NCBI GenBank assembly: GCA_008508345.1
Contig: QNGE01000771.1
Span: forward strand, 144,587 to 208,586
Length of the DNA stretch: 64,000 bases
Origin: Paragonimus westermani
Lineage: Eukaryota; Platyhelminthes; Trematoda; Plagiorchiida; Troglotrematidae
Direction: 5' to 3'
Below are positions 22,701-33,082 of this stretch, piece after piece. A program made the position numbers and the translations under genes. The notes beneath the pieces were generated by a model, which was not told the DNA's origin, ran no database searches, and worked only from the letters and a program-made list of their open reading frames with translations. Each line of letters begins with the position of its first letter. The stretch's first letter is position 1.

Positions 22701-25400
22701 ACGAACAAACTGACTGGATCCGGGTAGATTGGGCCCCCAGCCTCGAACCCGTGTACAAATCGCTGAAATAGCTGAAACGCTCTGTTGACACTTGGTCAAA
22801 CTCATGAACTCGGATGTTTTTCATCCGAGAAGATCCCTCCCGAAATTGCCTGAAAGTTTTACGTTAAGTCGCGTAGTCGCCTGTCTAAACTGATCGGTTC
22901 CAGGTCATTCTGTCACCCTTCGTTATCAACTTTCTATGGTGGATGCGGTAAAAAAGTTGCACTTCGTTTGCTGCTTTTCCAGAAGGAGGACGTTTGGGCA
23001 AGAAATAAATCGCCACCTGATCGCGTCTTCCGAACGAGATTGCGGACAGTGCGCTCGTGATTTTGATGCTGTGACAAGTTTTGATTACCTCTAGCAATGA
23101 GGCCTACTGACCAGGTCCGAATCTTGCGGCCACACCAGTATATTGTACCAATAGGAAATCACCAGCAGGCCCCGATGGCAGTTGACTTTAGCAGCATTAG
23201 AATCTTATGTAAAAAGCGGACAACAGCCTGAAGGACACATCGCCTAGAGTAATTCTAGCAATGTTTCATCTTCCCTTGGTGTCACCGTCAGAATTAGATG
23301 CATCCCAACAATCATCACTGGACGTTTCGTAAGAAGAACGCTGGTCGGGGTTTAAATACTGATGCAGCTGCAGTTACAGACCACCGGTGAATGCCTTATA
23401 AAACTTCGAGCCAAAAAAGCAGTCACCACCAGTAGCATTGATACGATAATTGCGGCACCATTGTACATCACACGTCCAGTAAATTAGATCTGTTTCTTCC
23501 TATAACGATGTCGCGGAGAGTTGATGTGTATGTACGGAGCAGATGGCTGTTTGCAACCCACCTGTTCTGGCGAACAGGCTGCACACATCCCACAACGTGT
23601 CTCCTATCTCTGACCACCCGACTTCACGACTGCTTACAGCGATAGTGCACATCTTCCACTGCCTATGTGAGAAGCACGCTCGGATGTACGCGATAATCGC
23701 AGTTAATTACAGTCAACACAAAACGACAAATAAGTAAATAGTACTACAAACGGGAAATCTGTCAGCGAAAAGGGCGTAGTAAAATAGAACGGCAATTGTA
23801 GTTCACAAAATTTCGACGCACGCAGCAGAAAAGGATAGTTCGCATGTTCCATAGATTCACTCAAAAATATGTTACTACATTATTTCACCATTTGGAAGTT
23901 TTACCCATTACTTGACAAAATAGCTTCCGGAAAGTGTTGAAATAAGTCGGCATTGGCGAATAAAGAAGGGAAATTCCAGAATCTGTTGAACGACTGGGCA
24001 GACTCCCGCACCAGAATCCGTCGATTTCCCATCATTGTCCAAAAGTTACAAATCCCGTAAATTGGTCAATCAAGGCGGGGTTTTGTGCGTCCACTCGTTG
24101 TAGGAGACTTCTCTGCACAACAAGTGTTTGTGGAATTAAGAAAAAACGCAATTTCACGTGGTAGACAAGAAATTGTGGAGTGTTCACATTTTCTACAACG
24201 AATAGTGTGTATGTAACTTTCATTTTGACGAAGACCTCAGGCGGTATTGATACCTTTGAATTGGTTGATATAATTTATGACGCTGTCAGTTTGCTGTTTT
24301 AATATTTAGTGACAACTGAGTAACTCAGAGCTATCCTTAGAATGATTGTCACGCAATAATCAAAGCTCCGTATAGAGTTCAACATCAGTTTGCCTTACAA
24401 GGCCGGTGTTTGAGCTGGAATTCATTCTTCATAACAAACAAAAGTTGTTGGGTGGATAACGAATGCGGTTTGAGGCAGGAGAAACAAATAAGGTGTGGAT
24501 CGGTGCTTCAGTATAATTACGTTAGCTTTAGGAGAGAGGTATTCTTCTTCGCAGTTTCATGTGGAGGGCTTCGTATAATAGTCACTAATCCGTTAATAGC
24601 TTGTACCGTTAATCATGGCCTGAAGGCCTATAAGTCTCAAAATCCTGGTGCTTACCAGGTTGAATAGAGTCTTACAAATGAGCATATATACGTACATGAG
24701 AAAAACGTATATGTGGACCATGAAACCGTTTTCACCGCGTGCGTGTTCAACGCATGGCTCCTTTAGGATAATTCTGTTGCATCTACCAATAAGCGCTAAT
24801 TTCGCGCTATCCAGCATCTGTGTAATGCATAAACCATAACATACGTAAATAAACCGGTGTTTGTTTTTCAATCGTTTCGTGAGCACGCAATATATTAAAT
24901 GTTAGATGAGGTTGTGGGTGAATGACACGGATACGACGAGTTGTTTCGACCAAGCTACTTTTCAGGCGAACCCGAGAGCGAGGAACAGCACGTGTGCTAT
25001 ATGCGGCTGACGGCCTAACAGTTCCTGGGCCACATTCATAAAAGCCATAGGAGGACACACAAAGTTCGAAGATAGACATTGTTCTCCGTAGAGTAAGATA
25101 GTTGCCCAAGCCTCTTTGTCAGTTGATGCGGTTATATTCGGACGTTCACCTGAAACGGGAATATTTTGCAATAAGGAGGCTCACGCGTACCATTTTCCGA
25201 ACTATCAGGGTTGGCAAAATGTAAACCTTTTTCCGCAGACCATATGGGGAGCTGTGTCGTAAGCAAACGTTAAACACTGTGTTTGGGGCATCTAAAAATA
25301 TGAACATGTACAGAAACGTAAGTTCCCGCTTTAGTCTCCACAACCAAAGTGAATCAGTACCAAGTTTTCGACAGCCTTCTCTGCAGGTAAATAAGAACGG
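22700..25400. other. No recognised gene
   Basis: Short frames only; no repeat or exon was recognised with confidence on either strand. Confidence 0.35.
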
Positions 25401-25419
25401 TTAGCGTAATAAGCTTTTG

Positions 25420-26560
25420 GTTATTATTCGTTGAAGTTTTCCTACTAGAAGCCTGTCGGATTTGCGTAGATGGTGATAAGAGAAGAGGTAATACGCAAGT
25501 TAACGTTGAGCACAGAATTTGTAAAAAGCCAGCTTGGCAGTCGGTAGAATAGATGTTTTTCTGACACAGCCAGTTCTCCTTCTAGATTTCAATGCTTGAG
25601 AACATACTCGAAGGTGTTTGGCCACTTCACTCCTAGATCTCGAACGAAACTAACAGGATCAAAATTACAACCATTCAGTGGGAAGGAACCACTGGGTAAT
25701 TGAAAGTCGTACGTAGTCAGGTTCAGTTTGTCCCCTGTGGATGTCATCAAGCATGTTTTGCCCCACGGCATCAGTGATGCTAGGTTTTGTGATATATTTC
25801 GTTGACAGAAAGCAGTGCTGTTGCGTGGCAAAATGTGCATACGACTTTAATGACGTCGTCAAACGGGAAAGTCTGCAATTTTCATTAACCTCGCATAAGT
25901 TATTTACATATACGAGAAAAAGCAGTGACCCACCGTCACTGGTTTTGGTGTTGAACGGTGAGCTTCTATTCAAGATATGACCAAAGCCAGCTATGAAAGG
26001 GATCTCATGACGGAAGATGCTGTTATATTCCAGAGGTTCTTATGAGTCATATGATCGACGACCGTTTGGATACCCAAGAATCTGAAAACTTCCGCATTTC
26101 CCGCGTTGGCAGACTTTGATACGAGGTTCAAGAAACATAACGAGTATATAGTGTACGAGCGCATACTGATAAAGGCGTGTAGTGTGGGGATCATATCGTG
26201 TTGTGACCTTGAGAAGACGACAGTGTGCGATATTATTATTTTTTCAAGCATTCTCGAAATTATTGGTGCGTGGTTGATGGGACGATAGCAACCAACGCTC
26301 TGCCTCGAGCCACTTTCGTGGCGAGACTTAGTGATCGAATTTTTCCACTATGACTGGGAGGAGCTAAGTGAAATTCGCAGGGCGGAAAAATTCGGTAAAA
26401 GGATGGGTATGTTCTTAATCTATTGCCTTATAGCCAATGTTGGAATACCTCCAGGTTCAGGAAGAATTGAGGGTTGAACGTTTTACTCAGCGATTGGTTT
26501 GCCACTATTCACTTAAAGGAAAACCCCGAAGGATAAGTACGCTCTCGGGTATAACGGTGT
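25420..26560 (-). mobile_element. Decayed LINE of the 31-35 kb family
   Basis: The minus strand encodes 'LLFLVYVNNLCEV' (25665-25973), a degraded RT palm, and 'FVRDLGVKW' (25589-25840). The 26260-26480 DNA aligns with 34078-34270, for example 'gatgggacgat' and 'aattgagggttg' against 'gattgagggcc'. The 25420-25560 DNA aligns with 33181-33300. The copy is therefore collinear with the minus-strand member of the inverted pair but has many frameshifts. Confidence 0.7.
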
Positions 26561-27240
26561 GAGTGGGACCAAAGCGTATCCATTTTTCAGTCGGTGGTTG
26601 CCTTTCCTGGCCGATTGCCTTATCATCTTGTTCTACTGGAACGATGGTTAACTCCATGCCCCTTACTCTTTCAGAGATTTCCGCTTCTAAGTTCTTGTAC
26701 AGGTGACATCATCACATGTGGGTCAATTTTTTTATCCATGGCTGTCTTCTATGACACCTATGCCACGCATCTTCTGAGCTACCTTATCAGCTATAGTCAG
26801 TGTCACATCACGACGTTGGCGGCCAGAAAATTGTATTATTGGCGGTTTGGGACAATAAGTCTGTGAGATGGTTAATATTCACTTACGGAGTCTGTGTGAT
26901 CTGCACCATTTCGCTGCTGTGAATATCCCAGAGTTCTGGAAAGTAGTGTTGCCTCTTCCTTAAAACCTCCCATGCTAGGAATTCTGTTCGGCCGGTTAAT
27001 TCATTGTGTCTCCTTCAACTGTTAACAGCCACGAAGGCAAAAATACTGCATGAGCCCTGCGTTAGAGGAATGGTGCGCAAGTATCAAATCAACATGAAAT
27101 CTTCAAAACTCCATTTGATAAAGATCCGAAACCTTGAGTGGATACTTATGAGGTAAACGCATTGGATCGACGATCATTTTGGTGGTCACTCGCTTAGCGC
27201 GTTCAGTGAGCAGTACGTGTTTATTCGGGCCGCTATTCGC
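26560..27240. other. No recognised gene
   Basis: A 90-codon plus-strand frame (26594-26866) has no family similarity. Nothing else was recognised. Confidence 0.3.
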
Positions 27241-27247
27241 GGCTTGA

Positions 27248-28545
27248 TTAGCTCACCCAAGCGGTGGTAGATTCAGTGCGGCGTCTGAAAACATGCCTGT
27301 TAACAGGCATGCCCCCTACGGATCTGTAAGGTGCAAGACTCGTTTTGTCACCGGGAAGTTTCACATCCATTTTCAGCTCCAAATGGTGGTGATAAAAGGA
27401 AGAGAAGCAAGCCAGCCAAATCCTTAGGCCTTTTACGTCAACCTTTGAGATATCTATTGCGCTCTGTGCGATATCTGTCACCAATAGGCTCTCGGCCTAT
27501 TCTTCGGGTGACGTAAGACATATAACCTACACATGGCTGGTTGGAAAAGAAACCGTGCTGAGTGAATGGTAGAATATTACTTGTAAAGAAGTGCTAAAAC
27601 GTGGTGCTCTTCAACAGACGCTCCAATATCTTGTGCACAATGCTGGTGGGACTTATCGGTCGACAACTAACAGTAGAGCCTCAATCGCCAGCTCTGTCAA
27701 GCTGAAGGCCGCTTCTTTGGAACCTAAGGAAGAATGGTGTTTGATCCAGCTACGTCCTGGGGATTGGCCTTAAGTAAGAGACGCTGAACATCGGACACAA
27801 TGAAATCGGTCATCGAAAGTGGGTGTCGAAAGTTTCTTCGCGGAACAATCGGATGGCAGTTTAGCGAAATCCCACCGTGGACCGCTGACTAGTACTCCCC
27901 GACCATCTCGGCAAATATGTCAGAGTTAGAGGCCGTTTTCTCCGTGAGGTAGCCTCGAAATATTTCGGGGTTAACCTTCTCCGTGGTGGCATATGTAGCT
28001 GATTACAGTTTTATTTTTGTAGGTTACCAATATGAGTTTCCGCTGCATCTGTTGAGTGTGATAAGGGACCTCTAGTTTGCACAGGCTACCCGTGGCGCGG
28101 ATTCATCAAATCTCACCGACTTGCCCGTAGACTTCTGCTTAGGTAACACACGAGGATGTACGTAAACCAGCCGGGATATATTCTACGGAAGCGATAAAAG
28201 ATAGGCGGAATTTCACAGCTTGCGAGAAGCAGTTGTCTTGTTAGTTTTGTGTATGGAAATTTCAAAGGAAAGGTCGCTTGACTTCATTGAGGTTGACTGT
28301 GCTTGAACAGCTGCCTGGTATACCAAAGTACTTTTTCTGAAAATTTGGGATAAAGCCATTATTGTGGTAGTTTGTAGCCAATAACAAATACTAGCAAAAA
28401 GCTAGCAAACGATCACTATGCCGTGGAAGTGGGTTGCTGATCACCCTACCGACTGATGAGCTAAATTCGTGAGAATCGGATAAAGCAAGGAGAGTGTCTT
28501 CCCTGGATGATGCCCCGTAGGTATTTTCAACCGATTGTCTCCAAG
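27248..28545 (-). mobile_element. Decayed CR1-like LINE with internal deletion
   Basis: In minus-strand order: the endonuclease segment 'IPTGHHPGKTLSLLYPILTN' (about 28441-28545) parallels 'LPTRHRPGQTPSLLDLVITN' in the 916-aa ORF. RT segments 'AAFSLTELAIEAL' and 'CRPISPTSIVHKILERLLK' lie around 27600-27730. The later 'ISKVDVKGLRIWLACFSSFY' lies at 27380-27480. The distance from endonuclease to this last motif is roughly 500 bp shorter than in the intact copy, so internal sequence is lost. Confidence 0.75.
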
Positions 28546-28752
28546 CTTTCCCAGGGTTCTGTAGTGCCAGAATACAATAATCCGATGAACGAGTCTGATT
28601 TTCCCGGTTAACCTGTTTTTCTGCATTGTCGAAAGTGTGGTGTTATATTCCGGCCCTTTCTAAAACATTTGCGGGTAGACCAGTGGCACGGAACGTGCGG
28701 ATTAGAAAAAAGGTAGATCTCAGTATGACGGTCAAATTGTGATACATCGAGT

Positions 28753-28939
28753 GGCCGGCTGGACACAAAAGCCCCACTGGCACACGGCTCGGTCTTATTC
28801 CTTTGGGCCTACACTGGATACGTGCTGTGTGGGTGGAACTGCAAGTGGTGCAGCGGAAACCAATTGCAGTGATAGTTAAGCACCGATGTGTTTTGGCTTC
28901 GGTCACTGTGACAGGCTGATCCCACTCGGATGCCACCAA
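28753..28939 (+). repeat. Dispersed repeat R2, copy 1
   Basis: 187 bp align without any gap to 62554-62740 at roughly 85% identity by eye. Shared cores include 'aaaagccccactggcacac', 'cactggatacgtg', 'gtgggtggaactgcaagtg' and 'ttcggtcactgtgacaggct'. In both copies one plus frame is open and closes at the same position ('SVTVTG' then a stop). The nature is unknown: transposon fragment, or a short coding exon duplicated as part of an element. Confidence 0.7.
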
Positions 28940-30850
28940 ACGGTATATCGGATTTGAACGCACGTAAAACGCCGAAATGATTTCACGGTTTCCATGGAAA
29001 TATTGCAGACAGAAGCGTTCTCTGCTTGTTGTCGATGTGCTTTTGGAGGTAGTGAATAAGGACTTCGATCAAGGTCAGTGTTGCATTGAAGAGGGCCGTT
29101 GCGAAGGTGCCGAATATTTGCGCAATTAGAGCTGTCAAATGGACAGATACAAAGAGAAATCAGTAGGGTGCATGAGCCGGTTTGTCTATAGCAACCAAAC
29201 ACAATAAGGCTCACAGTATCACCGATAGCGGCATATGTCCACTAGATTGAGCAGGCAACTGAGCATCCATCAAAAGTCATGCGACCAGACACTCAAAATA
29301 AGGCGGCCATGGAAGAAGAACCCTCTCATGTTGCCTGCCTTTCTCGTCGAGCTGACCTGGAAAGGTAACAATATCGAAAGTGCCTCAATTTTTTTGGGAC
29401 ACCTAACTAAATCCAACTGAAATGTGTCGAGGATCGCAGTTGAGCGGACCGCTTTTGGCAAAGTACACCAGAGGAAATGATTCACAGGACAGCAGAAAAC
29501 GGAGAAGTAGCCGGAAGGAGGGAAGAGTCAAATATGCAGCAAGCTGGCGACGGCCGTTTGGGCGCGAAAAGGGTTTATCAAAATCGTCGCGTAATATTAA
29601 AGTGCATATGTCATGGAAACTACACATACCTTATCGAGTGTGATAGTCATGCTGCAATCGAAAGAATTGGTCACACCTGAAAAATCATCAGTATCCGTAC
29701 TTTTGTTGAAAACTTCTGACTTTTTTTCGTCAAAGACACCATTTTGGCCCTCTAAGCCGACTTTCACTTATGAAAATGCTTCCATCTGAGTTTTTGTGGT
29801 GCATTACCTACTTTTCACTTCGCAGAAACGCGCAGTTTTGAGTGGTTCGGAGGATATACATGAATTTATGGTTCCCGACCACGTTGCGTCTGCATCGCGT
29901 TTCACACTGATTATCAAAATAAGTTTCAACGGAAGGTATGCGGCCGCGTTCGTTGGTCAGTTAGCTATCTGAACTATGCACTCAGGTGGTTTTCTCTTCA
30001 GTATTTCAGGCAGATGCCAGCCGGCAAAATGTCAATCCCCAAAACGATTACATCTGTCTTCATCACGCGGTTGTCTCTGTCTACGGCTCATATAGAACAA
30101 TGCAAACATGGGTAATATCTCCCACCCTATCATTGACAACTTGCATACTGTCTAGTTTATTGCCTTCTGACTATGTTCGAGTGTAGTTTGTTGTTTGTAC
30201 ACAGGTCGTTGCCAACTTAGCTGACGGCTAATCACTCAACATTATGCACGTTATCTCTCCAAGCATAACGCTGATTCTCAGTCGTACCACTTCGGCTACG
30301 ACAGTTCAACCTTCGTACCGCGTACACGTATGACTGGTGGTTGGTGATCTATGTTTCCGCTAGCTGCAGACCTCACTTGTTGCCATCAACATGCCCCTCA
30401 TTAGTTTATTTCTCAACGAGTCACTTTTCGGAGCACACGTATAATGTATCCTGAACGGTTCAAATACAAGTATATCCCAAATTCAACGGTGTGTTCTCAT
30501 TAATGTTGTTCGCAGGATGTTAACTGGATGGACGGTAGTTTTTTCGTCTAACGGCGTCTCCGGAGCATTGACAGCATGCAGTGGAAGCATCATGTAATCA
30601 ATAACCATGTGGTTTCTGCATTTCCGGTAAACATCGAATATACTGATGCACTTCCGTACGAGTAGAAATCGAGGTTAGCATCTTTTCCGTGAATGGGCGA
30701 GCCGGGATAATTATCTGGATGTGGAAGCTGCGATCAAGTGTAGGTGGCGTTCAGTCACAAACAGTTGCCACCTCCTAACACAGAAGTGGCGCGTGGTTTG
30801 GAAAAAGCCAGTTATTATTGCCTGATAGTTCATATCCTGTTTATAACATC
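28940..30850. other. No recognised gene
   Basis: No RT, exon or repeat similarity was recognised. The frames at 29235-29680 overlap on both strands and none stands out. Confidence 0.35.
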
Positions 30851-32029
30851 TAATGGCTCAAATTAGTTTACTGTTGACCGCATTTAACATATTCAATTTC
30901 TTTGAGACCTTTTGAACACAATCTGTCGATAAAAGTGAAATATCGTATGGTAATGCCCGCCAAGTAGCCCAATTCCCGAAAATTGCCAGTCGCCATGCGA
31001 TCTTCTTTGCGCAAAAATGACGTGATGACAGTAAAGAAACGTGTAAGGTCACCAAGTTGCTCGGCCAACACGTGCTCCGACCCTGCCATTGCAGGAGAGA
31101 CAAAAGTCGCTACTAAAAAGGCAGCTTTTGGAGCAAATCCTAGCACATCATGGGAACGGAGTACCACCAAGTCATGTTCACTTTCCATCACCATTTTATT
31201 CGCAGATCAGGATGGAAAATTAACGGAACTGGAAGCTGAAATAGCGAAACTTCACAGTGAGAGCAAGGAGCTTGCCAAAATTCTGCACAAATCTGGAGAC
31301 GATATTGAGCATCATAAATGCCTCAAGCTACATTCACCATCAGACAACCAGTAGTCGAAAATACCACTTATCAAACTCAAGTGTCAGCCAGACCAACACA
31401 TATTTAGTGCACCCCTCGATGGTTCATCATTTATCGCAACATGGTCCCCTCCATATATCTCAGTCAGTCATCCTGCAGTAATGACACTCATCCAGCACTT
31501 CCTATCTTGGAGTCAAACCTTTCCGACACCCTTTCAAATGTCAGCGGAAGTTTTGTACATTCCTTAGATCAGGCCTTTACATTTGATATATCGAAATCCA
31601 TAGCCCCGTCTCTCATGAAGTTCCCTAAAAGTATATCTGCTGTATCTGACAAAATGAACTTCGTAGGTTTATCACCCATGAACGCCAATCGTTGGTTAGT
31701 AAGATGCACAATTTCAAACCATTTGCCATGTATCTAATCCGCACATCATTCTCGCGAGTGAGATGTGGTGCTCTCCTGACACACCAGACAGTCAGATGAA
31801 CATCGTAGGACATCACATGTTCCGAACAGATCGTCTCACAGGACGAGGAGGTGAATAGATCATACACCTGAAAGAACAACATTCCGCGAGCACAATTGAT
31901 GAGTCTATATATCATAAACTCGAGGACTCGTTGTGGTTAATGGTCTCCGTTGGTTCTCGCGAGCTACTTATAGGATGCATCTGAAGACCGCCCAAGGCTG
32001 CTAGCAAAAATTTGATTAGCCTTGTGGAG

Positions 32030-32369
32030 ACAATGGATAATGTGTCCTACATGCCCTGTGAACACAAACTAGTAGGCGGTGACTCTAAAGTGCCTAGCAT
32101 CTCCTGGACCTCATTCTCTGATCCAGCAAATCGGGCCGAATCCCTTTCATGCATTCAGCCAAATGGTTGGAACAAACATGTCCTAACGTCCGCCGGAAAA
32201 GGGCACACTTTGAATCTTATATTTACCGTAGGTGTTTCGTCTGCAGAGATATCTGTTCTACAACAATTCTCTGGAATTGACCATAATGTCGTCAAATGTC
32301 TACGTGATTTCAATATGACTACCAAACCGGCAGTTGTACTTCATCGTCCCATCAAATTTATTGATTGGA
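32030..32369 (+). repeat. Inverted repeat, outer arm 1
   Basis: These 340 bp are the reverse complement of 34850-35189 with only two mismatches and no indel, counted by eye. They cover the C-terminal endonuclease segment of the LINE, from 'NVS(Y/N)MPCEHKL' to 'HRPIKFIDW'. Similarity drops sharply on both sides of the block. Confidence 0.9.
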
Positions 32370-32384
32370 GTGTGTATACCAAAA

Positions 32385-32591
32385 TTAAAGCTGACGCTGC
32401 TTTATAAACTTATACACCCGAATGCGATTACCACGGCGTTTGCCGTCCACTTACAACACAGCCTTTCGTGTAGTCCAGAAATGAAGACCCCACTTTGCCA
32501 GCTCTGCCATCTCGGAGAAATATACGTGCAAACTTCTTTATTGTGAAGTGTTCCTACATTTGGAATAAACTTTCAAATGGATTCAGAGCCC
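32385..32591 (+). repeat. Inverted repeat, inner arm 1
   Basis: These 207 bp are the reverse complement of 32876-33082, with about eight mismatches and no indel. They include the LINE 3' segment from 'aaagctgacgct' to 'ggattcagagccc'. The spacer between the inner arms is 284 bp. Confidence 0.88.
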
Positions 32592-32875
32592 GTAACGACA
32601 TTCAGAGTGTTGAAAATTGTTTGGACAGCTTTCTTACCTTAACAAGCACAATGTCTATCCTAAAACTCTCTCTATCACATGATGACATTTTCGAGTGTGT
32701 TCCGAGAAAGATTTAGCCGTTCGAATCGTATAACGCGGGTAACCACCCCGCTGTCATAATCCCTTCGAAAACAGCCTGCTTGAAACAGTTTGTTATACGG
32801 TTCACTTACAAGATCATTTGACACCTGATCTACTGGGTGCTCACTAAACCCTTTTTAAAAAGCCGTGTGTTGTTA

Positions 32876-33082
32876 GGGCTCTGAATCCATTTGAAAGTTT
32901 ATTCCAAATGTAGGAACACTTCACAATAAAGAAGTTTGCACGTATATTTCTCCGAGATGGCAGAGCTGGCAAAGTGGGGTCTTCATTCCTGGACTCTACG
33001 GAAGGCTGTGTTGTAAGTGGACGGCAAACGCTGTGGTAATCGCATTCGAGTGTATAAGTTTATACAGTAGCGTCAGCTTTAA
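32876..33082 (-). repeat. Inverted repeat, inner arm 2
   Basis: This is the partner of 32385-32591. It forms the 3' end of the minus-strand LINE copy. In RNA crossing the locus the two arms could pair as a stem of about 207 bp. Confidence 0.88.

Larger units (their letters stand above)
30870..32720 (+). mobile_element. LINE copy, plus arm of an inverted pair (RT deleted)
   Basis: 30983-31354 encodes an ORF1-like segment ('RSSLRKNDVMTVKKRVRS') homologous to the minus copy's ORF1, followed by a probable coiled coil 'LTELEAEIAKLHSESKELAK'. An endonuclease segment follows: 'LLIGCI' near 31970, one stop, then an open frame 32012-32407 with 'GHTLNLIFTVG' and 'SGIDHNVVKC', the SDH-type box. At 32369 the sequence jumps directly to the element's 3' end ('KADAAL', then 'YKLIHPNAITTAFAVHLQHS' in the next frame), skipping about 1.77 kb that contain the RT in the minus copy. 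It is thus an internally deleted, non-autonomous copy. Its 3' end meets the 3' end of the minus copy. Confidence 0.8.

Noticed and set aside
26594..26866. 90-codon plus-strand ORF with hydrophobic stretches
   Set aside because: No similarity, no start context or splice evidence; it lies next to decayed LINE sequence.
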